A DNA stretch of 64,000 nucleotides, taken from assembly GCF_002020135.1 (NCBI RefSeq), contig NZ_MPZS01000001.1, positions 1,860,001-1,924,000 of the forward strand. Reading direction: 5' to 3'. Shown piece by piece: positions 9,197-19,105 of this stretch (the first letter of the stretch is position 1; each line of letters starts with the position of its first letter). Below the pieces are notes generated by a model, which ran no database searches, was not told where the DNA came from, and was given only the letters and a program-made list of their open reading frames with translations. The stretch is from Thioclava marina. Its GTDB lineage: Bacteria > Pseudomonadota > Alphaproteobacteria > Rhodobacterales > Rhodobacteraceae. Made by a program: the position numbers and the translations under genes.

Positions 9197-10621
<1,425 letters not shown>

Positions 10622-10633
10622 GGAGCGACGAGA

Positions 10634-11239
10634 ATGGAAAAGTTCGAAAAAGTCACCGGGATCGCCGCCCCCATGCCGCTGGTCAATATCGACACCGATA
10701 TGATCATCCCCAAGGGCTTCCTGAAAACCATCAAGCGCACCGGCCTCGGCGTCCATGCGTTCGACGAGATGCGCTATGACCGCCAGGGCAACGAGATCCC
10801 CGATTTCGTTCTCAACAAGCCGCAATATCGCGAAGCCTCGATCCTGATCGCGGGCGACAATTTCGGCTGCGGCTCCTCGCGTGAGCACGCTCCCTGGGCG
10901 CTGGCGGATTTCGGCATCAAGGTGATCGTCTCGACCTCCTTTGCCGACATCTTCTACAACAACAGCTTCAAGAACGGCATGCTGCCGATCGTGTTGCCTC
11001 AGGAGCAGGTCGATCTGCTCATGAAGGATGCCGAGAAGGGCTCGAATGCGCGGATGACGGTGGATCTCGAAAATCAGGAGATCACCACCTCCGAGGGTGA
11101 GACGATCAAGTTCGACGTCGATCCGTTCAAGAAGCATTGCCTGCTCGAAGGGCTCGACGATATCGGCCTGACGCTGGCGAAGGCCGCGGCGATCGACGCC
11201 TTCGAAGCGAAGGCCGCACAGGCGCGTCCCTGGGTCTGA
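10634..11239 (+). CDS. leuD: 3-isopropylmalate dehydratase small subunit
   Basis: 201 residues, the normal length of the proteobacterial swivel-domain subunit. Motifs are [19 protein letters not shown] at the N-terminus, [18 protein letters not shown] in the middle and [17 protein letters not shown]. It forms the LeuCD heterodimer. TAAGGAG precedes the ATG by seven bases. A terminator hairpin follows about 20 bases after the stop, ending the leuCD unit. Confidence 0.98.
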   Translation: MEKFEKVTGIAAPMPLVNIDTDMIIPKGFLKTIKRTGLGVHAFDEMRYDRQGNEIPDFVLNKPQYREASILIAGDNFGCGSSREHAPWALADFGIKVIVSTSFADIFYNNSFKNGMLPIVLPQEQVDLLMKDAEKGSNARMTVDLENQEITTSEGETIKFDVDPFKKHCLLEGLDDIGLTLAKAAAIDAFEAKAAQARPWV

Positions 11240-11259
11240 TCGCACTCTTTACTGAAGCG

Positions 11260-11285
11260 AAGGCCGTCTCTCGGGGCGGCCTTTT
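11260..11285 (+). terminator. Intrinsic terminator after leuD
   Basis: GGCCG (11262-11266) pairs with CGGCC (11277-11281) around a 10-base loop, with AA before and TTTT directly after, so the stem can extend by two A-T pairs. It lies 21 bases after the leuD stop. Confidence 0.8.
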
Positions 11286-11354
11286 GCTTGAGCGCAGGGA
11301 ACCGGCCCCCATGTTCTGCGTTTGTCATTTGACATATTTCACGGGAGAGATGCG

Positions 11355-11867
11355 ATGAAACCTTCCACGCTTTTTTTCGCAAGCGGTGGCGCGATGATCC
11401 TCTTTGGCCTGTTGGCGCTGGCCAACCCCTTCGCGGCGTCACTCGCGATCACCACCTTTCTCGGAGCGCTCTTTCTGATCGGCGGGGTCATTCAGGCTTG
11501 GCTGTCCTTCAATGATCGGGGCGGAGCATACCGCGTCTGGCATGCCGTGGTTGCCTTTCTCAATATCGTCGTGGGCGTGTGGCTGATGGCTGATCCGCTT
11601 TCGGGGACGGTGTCCCTCGCTGCGGTGGTCGGCGCGCTGTTTCTGATCATGGGGGCGCTGCGGCTATTGATCGGGATGCAGCTGCCCAACGGGCAACTGC
11701 GCTGGATGCTTTTGCTAGCCGGGATCGCCTCCATCGTGATCGGGGTGCTCGTGTTCTCCGATTTCCAGAACGCGGCCACGGCAATCCTCGGGCTCTTGCT
11801 GGGGATTCAGCTGCTGGCCGACGGAATTGGTCTCGTCGTTTTTGGACTTTCGTCGCGCAACCTATGA
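11355..11867 (+). CDS. HdeD-like membrane protein (DUF308)
   Basis: 170 residues, nearly all hydrophobic, arranged as six transmembrane segments in short DUF308 repeats (for example FGLLALANPFAASLAITTFL, then LFLIGGVIQAW and a second copy LFLIMGALRLLIGMQL). HdeD proteins are inner-membrane proteins linked to acid stress in E. coli, with unknown biochemistry. The ATG at 11355 has GGGAGA upstream and removes an 11-codon extension. It sits after the leuD terminator as a separate unit. Confidence 0.82.
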   Translation: MKPSTLFFASGGAMILFGLLALANPFAASLAITTFLGALFLIGGVIQAWLSFNDRGGAYRVWHAVVAFLNIVVGVWLMADPLSGTVSLAAVVGALFLIMGALRLLIGMQLPNGQLRWMLLLAGIASIVIGVLVFSDFQNAATAILGLLLGIQLLADGIGLVVFGLSSRNL

Positions 11868-12021
11868 TTGTATAGATGCGTAAAATCCTTTAACCACAAG
11901 ATATTGTGACACCTTCTAGAGCGCCACATTTTCGCTGCTTTATTGATGCAAAGCCGCACCAGTTCTTCCCCCAAATAGGCAGAAACAAACTGTTAATCTT
12001 AAGGAAAGATTGCCAGGGGGC

Positions 12022-12132
12022 ATGAATATGGGCAAATTCATGGCAAGAATGAGGCAAGCCGTCACAATTGACGGCGATCACGAGGAAACGTGGTTCGACA
12101 ATGTATCGAACCCGACCGTGATGAAGGGGTAG
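12022..12132 (+). CDS. Possible small ORF (36 aa) upstream of a membrane protein gene
   Basis: ATG to TAG encodes 36 residues, starting MNMGKFMARMRQAV and ending in a more acidic half. AGGGGG lies just upstream of the ATG, and the stop is only four bases before the GTG of the next gene, an arrangement typical of an upstream or coupled ORF. The upstream 130 bases are markedly AT-richer than the surroundings and could hold the promoter. I do not recognise the peptide. Confidence 0.4.
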   Translation: MNMGKFMARMRQAVTIDGDHEETWFDNVSNPTVMKG

Positions 12133-12136
12133 GGCA

Positions 12137-12964
12137 GTGTTTTCACGTCTGGCAGGGGCGCTTGTACGCGCAATTCTGATCGCGGTGGTGATTTCCATCC
12201 CCGCTTTGATCCTTCCCGATACCAATAGCGATACTGCTCAGATCGTGGCGCTGATCTCGCTGTTCGCGGCGGCGCTGACTTTCTTCGAATATGCGTCGGT
12301 CTATCCGGGCCTCGTCGAGTTCCGTGACGCCCCGCCCTTCAACCGTATCCGTTTCATCTCGCTATTCGCGACGGTGTTGTTGCTCACACTGGCAGAGCTG
12401 TCCCAGTTCTACCCGTCCACGCTTACGCGTTTCATCGAGGTGATGGGATCGACCGTGGCCTCCTCGATCGACGTGCCCTATAGCCCGGTTCGCCTGCTGC
12501 AGCTTGCGCTGCCCGCCGACGCGGGCGCACAGCATATCGCGATGGTGCGCACGGCTGCGGGCATGGCCTACCTGATCTCGCTGATCACGCTGGGCTATTT
12601 CGTCGTCATCCTGCGTCTGATCGGCTGGCCGCAAGCGCAGACGAAATTCAATGTCTGGGTCAACCTTCCCACGTTTGATCCGACCGCGGGCGGGGATGTC
12701 GTCGAACGGCTGCGCCGCGACGCATGGTTCAACATCGCGCTGGGGTTTCTTCTGCCCTTCCTCATTCCCGCGGTGCTCAAGATTGTCTCGATCAATTTCG
12801 TCGTGGTGACCTTGGAAAGCCCGCATACGCTGATCTGGATGGTGACCGCATGGGCTTTCCTTCCTGCAAGCCTGTTCATGCGTGGCATCGCGCTGGGCCG
12901 GGTTGCGCATATGATCGAAGAAAAGCGCCGCCTTCAGGACGCAAACGAGTATCTGCCGGCCTGA
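12137..12964 (+). CDS. Integral membrane protein, function unknown
   Basis: 275 residues from a GTG start preceded by AAGGGGTAGGGC. About six or seven hydrophobic stretches are visible (near 8-27, 33-52, 70-90, 140-162, 190-215, 225-250), with a polar loop around 90-130. There is no catalytic motif and I recognise no family. The last residues overlap the probable N-terminus of the following exported phosphodiesterase in another frame, so the pair is likely cotranscribed. A membrane role coupled to that exported enzyme is possible but unproven. Confidence 0.7.
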   Translation: MFSRLAGALVRAILIAVVISIPALILPDTNSDTAQIVALISLFAAALTFFEYASVYPGLVEFRDAPPFNRIRFISLFATVLLLTLAELSQFYPSTLTRFIEVMGSTVASSIDVPYSPVRLLQLALPADAGAQHIAMVRTAAGMAYLISLITLGYFVVILRLIGWPQAQTKFNVWVNLPTFDPTAGGDVVERLRRDAWFNIALGFLLPFLIPAVLKIVSINFVVVTLESPHTLIWMVTAWAFLPASLFMRGIALGRVAHMIEEKRRLQDANEYLPA

Positions 12965-14001
12965 TCGCGGCACTGTTTCTGGCCGGACCGGCCGCCGCGG
13001 AAACGCTGCGCGTGGCCACCTGGGATGCCGGGTTGAGCCGCTCCGGTCCGGGATTGCTTTTGCAGGACATCGAGAAAGGCGATCCTCAGGTCGTTGCTGT
13101 GCGCGAAGTGATCGACACGGTCTCGCCCGACATCCTTCTGCTGACCGGGATCGACTGGGATTATGATGGGCAAGCGCTGGATGCGCTCAATAGATCGCTC
13201 GCCACGCCCTACCCCTATTTCTATGCGTCCCGCCCCAATAGCGGAATGCAGAGCGGCGCGGATCTCGACGGCAACGGCGTGCTTGGAGAGGCGCGCGATG
13301 CGCAGGGCTATGGGCGCTTTCCTGGGCAGGGTGGCATGGCGCTCCTGTCCCGCCGCCCGATCCGGGCCGACGCCGCGCGGGATTTCTCCGACCTGCTGTG
13401 GCGCGACCTGCCGGGGAGCGCGATCGGCAAAACCGGGATGTCGGACGAGGCGCAGGCGGTGCAGCGACTGAGCTCCAGTGCGCATTGGGATGTTCCTGTC
13501 GAGATCGGCACAGGCGCGCCGCTGCATCTCCTCGCATTCGCCGCGACACCTCCTGTTTTCGACGGCCCCGAAGATCGCAATGGCTGGCGCAACCATGACG
13601 AGGCGGCGTTCTGGCTGCGCTACCTCGATGGCGATCTGCCCGAGACGCCGCCCGCGCGGACGTATATCCTGCTCGGGGATGCCAATCTCGATCCGGCCGA
13701 CGCAGAGGGGCGGCGCGCGGCGCTTCAGTCCCTCCTCAGCGGTGGGTTTCTGCAAGATCCCGCGCCCCGAAGCAAAGGCGCCGAGCTTGCCGCGGACGCA
13801 GATCACAAAGGCGATCCGGGGCTCGATACGGCCGATTTCGATGGGCCGGGCAATCTGCGCGTCGATTATGTGTTGCCCTCGAGCGATCTGAAAATCGCGG
13901 CAGCGGGAGTGGTCTGGCCTGCCCCGGATGCCCCGCTTGCCAAAGCTGCCGCGCGTGCGTCGCGTCAGAAACTGGTCTGGGTCGACATCGTCTTGCCCTG
14001 A
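12850..14001 (+). CDS. Exported endonuclease/exonuclease/phosphatase-family protein
   Basis: The EEP fold is shown by TLRVATWDAGLSR (about 60), the central DILLLTGIDWDYDG, LLGDANLDPADAEGRRAAL and RVDYVLPSSDL at the C-terminus, which supply the metal and catalytic Asp/Asn residues. A signal-peptide-like stretch (SAGLIAALFLAGPAAA) lies directly before the domain, so it probably acts outside the cytoplasm on an unknown phosphodiester or phosphoester. The start is uncertain: no ATG, GTG or TTG lies close to the signal sequence. The nearest in-frame ATG (12850, GGTGA upstream) is inside the preceding gene and adds about 40 residues. The 3' end overlaps the convergent epimerase gene by 37 bases. 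Confidence 0.72.
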   Translation: MGFPSCKPVHAWHRAGPGCAYDRRKAPPSGRKRVSAGLIAALFLAGPAAAETLRVATWDAGLSRSGPGLLLQDIEKGDPQVVAVREVIDTVSPDILLLTGIDWDYDGQALDALNRSLATPYPYFYASRPNSGMQSGADLDGNGVLGEARDAQGYGRFPGQGGMALLSRRPIRADAARDFSDLLWRDLPGSAIGKTGMSDEAQAVQRLSSSAHWDVPVEIGTGAPLHLLAFAATPPVFDGPEDRNGWRNHDEAAFWLRYLDGDLPETPPARTYILLGDANLDPADAEGRRAALQSLLSGGFLQDPAPRSKGAELAADADHKGDPGLDTADFDGPGNLRVDYVLPSSDLKIAAAGVVWPAPDAPLAKAAARASRQKLVWVDIVLP

Positions 14002-14885
14002 TCGGGAACGACCTTCAGGCCGCGAATGTAGAGATGTTCGAACACGATCCGTTCAAGCGTTTTGGGCGTCATGTCGGGGAAGCGCGCAGAAAAGTCATTG
14101 CCGTCGATCGAGTGGCTCATATCGTAGAGATAACGCATCTCGCGCAATTCCCGCGCCAGCTCCCAGACCGGAGAGGCCAGCAACAGCGCCGTCCAGGGAA
14201 ACCGCCTGATCGCGATCTCGCGCCCCATCTGGCGCGACAGTTCCGTGGCCAGTTCCTGTGCCGAGAAGACCGTGCCCGGAAACCCGAGATCGAGCAGCCC
14301 CGGCTCGGCGTCGCCCGTTTCGGCCATTCGCACAGCAATGCGGGTCAGATCGTCGAGATCGCCATAGGTTCGACGGGCTTCCGGTTTGCCGAGCGTCGTG
14401 ATCCGGCCCTTGCGCAGATCCTTAAGCATAACCCGGTTGAGGATCGTATTCGTGGCCTCGGCATGGATGAAATCGCCGCTGCGCAGGATCACCACGGAAT
14501 GCCCGTCCGCGGCATGGGCATGGTAGCGTTCCTCCATCTCGGCGCGAATGCGGCCTTTCCGGGTGCAGGGGTGATGGGGCGTCTGCGCGGACCAGGGCGA
14601 GGGCTCGCGCCCGAAGACATAGACATTGCCCGGCACCATGACCGAGGCGCCACTATCGCGTGCGGCCGCCAGAACCTGGCTGGTGATCTTGGGGATTTCG
14701 CCGGCCCAATCGTGATAGTTGGGCGGGCTCATCGCGTTCACGATCCAGCGCGCCCCGCGCGCGGATATCCCCATATCGGTCCCGCGCCTGTAGCGATCGA
14801 CATCCCAACCGGCCGCCCGGAACGCCCGCGCGGCGGCGGATCCGAACACGCCGCCCATTCCCAGGATCAGCACCCTGCGAGTCAT
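13965..14885 (-). CDS. NAD-dependent epimerase/dehydratase-like protein
   Basis: 306 residues from an ATG that gives MTRRVLILGMGGVFGSAAAR, a Rossmann opening with an altered dinucleotide motif (GMGGVFG). The frame is open a further 53 codons but without a plausible N-terminus. Later segments MVPGNVYVFG and VVILRSGDF match extended SDR / NmrA-like proteins. The usual YxxxK pair is not obvious, so catalysis is doubtful; a NAD(P)-binding role is safer. It converges on and overlaps the phosphodiesterase gene and is divergent from leuB. Confidence 0.72.
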   Translation of the reverse strand: MTRRVLILGMGGVFGSAAARAFRAAGWDVDRYRRGTDMGISARGARWIVNAMSPPNYHDWAGEIPKITSQVLAAARDSGASVMVPGNVYVFGREPSPWSAQTPHHPCTRKGRIRAEMEERYHAHAADGHSVVILRSGDFIHAEATNTILNRVMLKDLRKGRITTLGKPEARRTYGDLDDLTRIAVRMAETGDAEPGLLDLGFPGTVFSAQELATELSRQMGREIAIRRFPWTALLLASPVWELARELREMRYLYDMSHSIDGNDFSARFPDMTPKTLERIVFEHLYIRGLKVVPDQGKTMSTQTSF

Positions 14886-15036
14886 TTCCGGCCTCATTTC
14901 ATCTCTGCTCTTGTGCGCAAGCATGCGCCGATCCGCGTGCGGGTGCCACTCGGTCCCGTCGCGATCCGCAAAACCCCGCCGAACCTTCGGCAAGCCATTG
15001 CCGATCGTCCAGACACGCTTTCGCGACCTCTGCCGC

Positions 15037-15065
15037 TTGACCAAGGGGCGGGCAGGGGATAGGCC
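15037..15065 (+). promoter_or_regulatory. Candidate sigma-70 type promoter for leuB
   Basis: TTGACC (15037-15042), a 17-base spacer and TAGGCC (15060-15065) stand 36 bases before the leuB ATG. The -35 is good and the -10 is poor. No other better pair was seen in the 215-base divergent region. Confidence 0.35.
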
Positions 15066-15100
15066 CTTCGCAACCCTGTTTTTCTTGGGAGATAAGCCTC

Positions 15101-16204
15101 ATGTCCAACCCCTCCATCCTCATCCTGCCCGGCGACGGGATCGGCCCCGAAGTCATGGCCGAGGTGCGCAAGATCATCGACTGGTTCGGCGCCAAGCGCG
15201 ATCTCGTCTTCGATGTCAGCGAAGACCTCGTGGGCGGTGCCGCCTATGACAAGCACGGCGTGCCGCTGGCCGATGAGACCATGGCCAAGGCGCAGGAAGT
15301 GGACGCGGTGCTGCTCGGCGCCGTCGGTGGGCCGAAATACGACGTGCTCGACTTCTCGGTGAAGCCCGAGCGCGGCCTGCTGCGTCTGCGCAAGGAGATG
15401 GACCTGTTCGCGAACCTGCGTCCGGCGCAATGCTTCGACGCGCTGGCCGATTTCTCGTCGCTCAAGAAGGATGTCGTGGCCGGTCTCGATATCATGATCG
15501 TGCGCGAACTGACCTCGGGCGTCTATTTCGGCGAACCGCGCGGTATCTTCAACGAGGGCAACGAGCGCGTGGGCATCAACACCCAGCGCTACACCGAGTC
15601 CGAGATCGAGCGCGTTGCCCGCGCCGCCTTCGAGCTCGCGATGAAGCGCAATAAGAAGCTGTGCTCGATGGAAAAGGCCAACGTCATGGAGTCGGGCATC
15701 CTCTGGCGCGAGGTCGTGACCCGCGTCGGTCAGGACTACCCGGAGGTCGAGCTGTCGCACATGTATGCCGACAACGGCGCGATGCAGCTGGTGCGCGCGC
15801 CCAAGCAGTTCGACGTGATCGTGACCGACAACCTCTTCGGCGACATCCTCTCGGATTGCGCGGCGATGCTGACCGGGTCGCTCGGGATGCTGCCTTCGGC
15901 CTCGCTCGGCGCGCCGATGGAAAACGGTCGCCCGAAAGCGATGTACGAGCCCGTGCACGGCTCGGCCCCCGATATCGCGGGTCAGGGCAAGGCCAACCCG
16001 ATCGCCTGTATCCTCAGCTTCGCCATGGCGCTGCGCTACAGCTTCGATCAGGGCGATGAGGCGACCCGCCTCGAAACCGCGATTGAGAAGGTGCTGGCAG
16101 ACGGCGTGCGCACGGCGGACCTGATGGGTCCCGAAGGCGGCGTGCCAGTTTCGACCGCCGAGATGGGCGACAAGATCATCGCGGCGCTCGACGCCTCGCT
16201 CTGA
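15101..16204 (+). CDS. leuB: 3-isopropylmalate dehydrogenase
   Basis: 367 residues, standard length. It oxidises and decarboxylates 3-isopropylmalate to 2-oxoisocaproate with NAD+. Motifs include [11 protein letters not shown] at the N-terminus, [56 protein letters not shown] and [14 protein letters not shown]. The ATG has GGGAGATAAG upstream. A strong terminator follows within about 20 bases. It is separated from leuCD by four unrelated genes, so leucine genes here form two units. Confidence 0.98.
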   Translation: MSNPSILILPGDGIGPEVMAEVRKIIDWFGAKRDLVFDVSEDLVGGAAYDKHGVPLADETMAKAQEVDAVLLGAVGGPKYDVLDFSVKPERGLLRLRKEMDLFANLRPAQCFDALADFSSLKKDVVAGLDIMIVRELTSGVYFGEPRGIFNEGNERVGINTQRYTESEIERVARAAFELAMKRNKKLCSMEKANVMESGILWREVVTRVGQDYPEVELSHMYADNGAMQLVRAPKQFDVIVTDNLFGDILSDCAAMLTGSLGMLPSASLGAPMENGRPKAMYEPVHGSAPDIAGQGKANPIACILSFAMALRYSFDQGDEATRLETAIEKVLADGVRTADLMGPEGGVPVSTAEMGDKIIAALDASL

Positions 16205-16223
16205 TCCAGTCAGACAGTCAGTC

Positions 16224-16254
16224 AAAAGGCGCGGGCAAAAGCTCGCGCCTTTTT
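16224..16254 (+). terminator. Intrinsic terminator after leuB
   Basis: GGCGCG (16228-16233) pairs with CGCGCC (16244-16249) around a 10-base loop. AAAA precedes and TTTTT follows, giving a longer A-T-extended stem. It lies about 20 bases after the leuB stop. Confidence 0.85.
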
Positions 16255-16320
16255 CGTCTGACAGCCTTGCAACTCCCGCGCAACCGCTCAAGATGTGAGC
16301 GGTAACACCGGGAAGCTCGA

Positions 16321-17304
16321 ATGTCCGAAATAGGCGGAAAATCCAATGCGCGCGGCGCGGGTCTTGGCCTGTTGTCGATGGCGATCTTTGCCACGCATGA
16401 CGTTATCATCAAACATCTCGGCCAGACCTATTCTCCCGTGCAGATCGTTTTCTTCGCGGCGCTTTTGTCGTTTCCTCTTCTGTCGGTCATCCTGCTCAAC
16501 GACAAGCGCGAAGGCAGCCTGCGCCCTGTCCATCCAGGTTGGGTCATCGCGCGGGTGATCACCACCGTCGTGACCGGTCTGTGCGCCTTCTACGCGTTTT
16601 CGACACTGCCTCTCGCGCAGGTCTACCCGCTTCTCTTCGCGATGCCGCTTCTGGTGACGGTCTTCTCGATCCCGCTTTTGGGCGAGAAGGTGGGCATTCA
16701 TCGCTGGGCGGCGGTGATCCTCGGGTTGATCGGCGTCGTGATCGTGGTGCGGCCGGGTCAATCCGATCTGGCGCTGGGCCATTTCGCGGCAATGACGGCG
16801 GCGGTGACCGGTGCGCTGGCCTCGGTGATCGTGCGTCGGATCGGCTCGGAGGAACGCTCCGTCGTTCTTCTCCTTTCGCCGCTTCTGGGAAATGTGATCG
16901 CCATGGGGCTCTCGCTCCCCTTTGTCTGGGTTCCGCTGCAACTCCCCGATCTGGGGCTGATGGCGGTGATCGCGATTTTCGGGCTGACCGCATCGTTTCT
17001 GCAAATTCTGGCCTACCGCGCCGGCGAGGCGGCGATCGTCGCGCCGATGCAATATTCGCAGATCCTCTGGGCGATTTTCTACGGCTGGGTGTTCTTCCAT
17101 GAAAGCGTCGATCTGCCGACGCTGATCGGGGCGGGGGTGGTGATTGCCTCGGGCCTCTACATCGTTTTCCGGGAGGCGACGGCGCATACTTCGGACAACC
17201 AGCCCGTGCTGCGCACCCGTGGCCGGAGTGAAACGGTGACCGCCCCGCGCTCGTCGATTCTGGGTCGCGTTCTGGGCCTGCGTGCACGCAATTCAAGAAG
17301 CTGA
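16321..17304 (+). CDS. DMT superfamily transporter (EamA domains)
   Basis: 327 residues with about ten hydrophobic segments in two EamA repeats (first about 15-150, second about 160-295). Recognisable pieces are IFATHDVIIKHLG, PLLFAMPLLVTVFSIPLLGEKV at the end of repeat one, and the matching YSQILWAIFYGWVFFHESVD in repeat two. Such proteins export or import small metabolites; the substrate cannot be told. The C-terminal 35 residues are a cytosolic basic tail. GGGAAG precedes the ATG. A tRNA-Pro follows on the same strand. Confidence 0.88.
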   Translation: MSEIGGKSNARGAGLGLLSMAIFATHDVIIKHLGQTYSPVQIVFFAALLSFPLLSVILLNDKREGSLRPVHPGWVIARVITTVVTGLCAFYAFSTLPLAQVYPLLFAMPLLVTVFSIPLLGEKVGIHRWAAVILGLIGVVIVVRPGQSDLALGHFAAMTAAVTGALASVIVRRIGSEERSVVLLLSPLLGNVIAMGLSLPFVWVPLQLPDLGLMAVIAIFGLTASFLQILAYRAGEAAIVAPMQYSQILWAIFYGWVFFHESVDLPTLIGAGVVIASGLYIVFREATAHTSDNQPVLRTRGRSETVTAPRSSILGRVLGLRARNSRS

Positions 17305-17315
17305 ACGAGACCCCC

Positions 17316-17343
17316 TTGCAAAAGCCTGCACAAGCCGCTAATT
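17316..17343 (+). promoter_or_regulatory. Candidate promoter of tRNA-Pro
   Basis: TTGCAA (17316-17321), a 16-base spacer and CTAATT (17338-17343) end 13 bases before the tRNA. Both boxes are partial matches to sigma-70 consensus. Confidence 0.4.
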
Positions 17344-17356
17344 CCCCGCCCACGGT

Positions 17357-17433
17357 CGGAGCGTAGCGCAGCCTGGTAGCGCACCTGCTTCGGGAGCAGG
17401 GGGTCGGAGGTTCGAATCCTCTCGCTCCGACCA
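17357..17433 (+). tRNA. tRNA-Pro (anticodon CGG)
   Basis: 77 bases including an encoded CCA. The acceptor stem CGGAGCG pairs with CGCTCCG, the D-arm is GCGC with AGCCTGGTA, the anticodon arm is CCTGC / TTCGGGA / GCAGG with anticodon CGG, and the T-arm holds the TTCGAAT loop. It reads proline CCG codons, frequent in this GC-rich genome. Confidence 0.97.
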
Positions 17434-17891
17434 TTTCCCGAAATTCAAGGTCAGGGCATTTCCCCCTGTGGTGTCACAAGCCGCCCCTTGGGTGATCTGG
17501 CACCTCGTCTTCGCTGGCTCGACGGTCAAGCGCCTAGACCTGATCGGCGGGCAGTTCGGGCCCGCACTGCCTCATAAAAACATGAATGACCTGCGGGACT
17601 ATCACAGCAAGTGAGATGTGGCTTGGGCCAGCGAAGCGGGCGGACAGCTTCCCGCATTGCGAAGGCAAATTCGTCACCAGACTGAGGCTAGCGCACCGGT
17701 GGAGTGGTGCCAAAGCCGTGGTTTTCTTGGCGGGTGGCATCACTTCATCGACAGCAACTGAAAATCCGGCGGTCAGAATCGCCTTGCTTCGCTCTCGTCG
17801 AACGGTAGTCCCGGTGACGGCGCGGCCCCTCAAGTGGCATCCGGACCGCATGGGTCAGGGCGGCGGAGCCATCGCCCCGCCGCCCATCGCA
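17434..17891. other. 458-base stretch without a convincing gene
   Basis: Between tRNA-Pro and the SDR gene I see no frame with a good start and ribosome-binding site. A 105-codon minus-strand frame (17534-17851) and an overlapping plus-strand frame exist, but neither resembles a known protein and codon use looks random. No inverted repeats or direct repeat of the tRNA 3' end were noticed. It may be a decayed insertion next to the tRNA. Confidence 0.5.
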
Positions 17892-18632
17892 TCACCAGGC
17901 CTGAACGGTCGGCCCGACGGTCAGTTCGCTGACATTGGTGTCCGCAGGCTGCTCGATCGCAAAGGCCACGACATTGGCGATCCGGTCGGGGGTGATGCCG
18001 ACCTGTTCATAGAGCGCAGCCATGCCCGCCGCGGTGCCCGGCTCGCTGATCGTGTGAAGAAGCTCGGTGTTGATGGCGGCGGGGAAGATCGTCGCAGTGC
18101 GAATGTTGGTGCCTTCCATCGCCGACTCCATGCGCAGGATTTCCATGAAATCGCGCACGAAGAATTTGGTGCCGCCATAGACCGCCGCTGCCGGATAGGC
18201 CTTGAGCCCCGCCACTGAAGAGGTGGCGATCACATGGCCCGATTTCTGCGCGACGAATTCGGGCAGAACGGCCGCGACACCATTGAGCACGCCCTTGATG
18301 TTGATATCGACCATCGCATGCCAGTCGTCGGTCTTGAGCGCCGAGAGCGGCGAGCTGGGCATGATCCCCGCATTGAGGAAAATCACGTCGACGCGGCCAT
18401 AGGTCTCCTTCGCCAGTTTCACGATGGCGTCGTTGTCGGCCTGTCTGGTGACGTCGAGCACCTGCCAGATGGCCTCGCCGCCCGCCGCGCGGATCTCCTC
18501 GGCCAAAGCCTTCAGCCGCTCTTCGCGCCGCGCACCGAGGACGACCTTGGCGCCCTTTTCGGCCAGCAGTTTCGCGGTGGCCTCGCCGATACCGGACGAG
18601 GCGCCGGTGATGATGATGACCTTGTCTTTCAT
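17892..18632 (-). CDS. Short-chain dehydrogenase/reductase
   Basis: 246 residues of the classical SDR type: cofactor motif TGASSGIGEAT near 8-18, NAG (LNAGIMPSSPL) near 90, the catalytic serine in ATSSVAGLKAYP and the YxxxK in VYGGTKFF. The basic residues after the second strand (GARREERL) suggest NADP(H). The ATG at 18632 has AAAGGAAA upstream; a 12-codon extension is not supported. It follows the cyclophilin-like and cupin genes on the same strand, so it is likely the last gene of a three-gene unit controlled by the divergent LysR regulator. The substrate is unknown. Confidence 0.92.
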   Translation of the reverse strand: MKDKVIIITGASSGIGEATAKLLAEKGAKVVLGARREERLKALAEEIRAAGGEAIWQVLDVTRQADNDAIVKLAKETYGRVDVIFLNAGIMPSSPLSALKTDDWHAMVDINIKGVLNGVAAVLPEFVAQKSGHVIATSSVAGLKAYPAAAVYGGTKFFVRDFMEILRMESAMEGTNIRTATIFPAAINTELLHTISEPGTAAGMAALYEQVGITPDRIANVVAFAIEQPADTNVSELTVGPTVQAW

Positions 18633-18660
18633 GTCGGTTTCCTTTCGTTGAAACAGGCCC

Positions 18661-19095
18661 TCAGCCATGAGAGATCACGTTGAGGGGATAGGTGCCGCGC
18701 AGCTTGAGCGGGGCGATGTCGCCCTCGACCTGGCCCAGCCGGATCAGGCCACGGGAATAGCGATAGGGTGCGTGGAAAAACACGAGGTTGCCCCAGGGCG
18801 CATAGGTGCAGACATCCCCAATCGCCTCGTCCGAGAAGGCGGTCGCGCCCTGCTCGGTCAGCTTGCGTGGCAGATAGGCGATCTTTTCGTTCTGCGCGTA
18901 ATCCTCGATCGTCAACTCGAGCGGGAGCAGCGACAGCAGATCGCGCGCCGCCCGACTGTCGTTCAGCGTGACGTCAAAGGACTGATCGGCAAATCGGCAG
19001 GTGAGGCGCATCGGAGGCTCCTTTGGTGTCGCGCGCGCGGGGCGGCTCATCGGCAGCGCACAGGTAGCGCCTACGACAAAGCCACGCCGCGTCAT
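18661..19095 (-). CDS. Cyclophilin-like fold protein, possibly Tat-exported
   Basis: The domain (about 30 to the end) matches the cyclophilin-like fold family: NDSRAARDLLSLLPLELTIEDYAQ, EKIAYLPRKL, YAPWGNLVFFHAPYRYSRGLI and LGQVEGDIAPL. It is not a proline isomerase of the classical type and has no settled function. The start is ambiguous. From 19095 the protein begins MTRRGFVVGATCALP and then PARA, which looks like a twin-arginine signal. An internal ATG at 19011 (116 residues, cytosolic form) has a much better ribosome-binding site (AAAGGAG), and one at 19125 would overlap the cupin gene. It lies between cupin and SDR genes. Confidence 0.78.
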   Translation of the reverse strand: MTRRGFVVGATCALPMSRPARATPKEPPMRLTCRFADQSFDVTLNDSRAARDLLSLLPLELTIEDYAQNEKIAYLPRKLTEQGATAFSDEAIGDVCTYAPWGNLVFFHAPYRYSRGLIRLGQVEGDIAPLKLRGTYPLNVISHG

Positions 19096-19105
19096 CACGG
19101 CGGAT

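Noticed and set aside
14894-16291. 465-codon minus-strand open frame
   Set aside because: Opposite leuB; no motif and wrong codon pattern.
17338-17529. Minus-strand frame across tRNA-Pro with the peptide [13 protein letters not shown]
   Set aside because: This is the familiar spurious translation of a tRNA antisense strand; the tRNA structure is complete.
17534-17851. 105-codon minus-strand frame next to tRNA-Pro, considered as a transposase remnant
   Set aside because: No transposase motif, inverted repeats or ribosome-binding site were seen, so it is kept only as part of an unexplained stretch.
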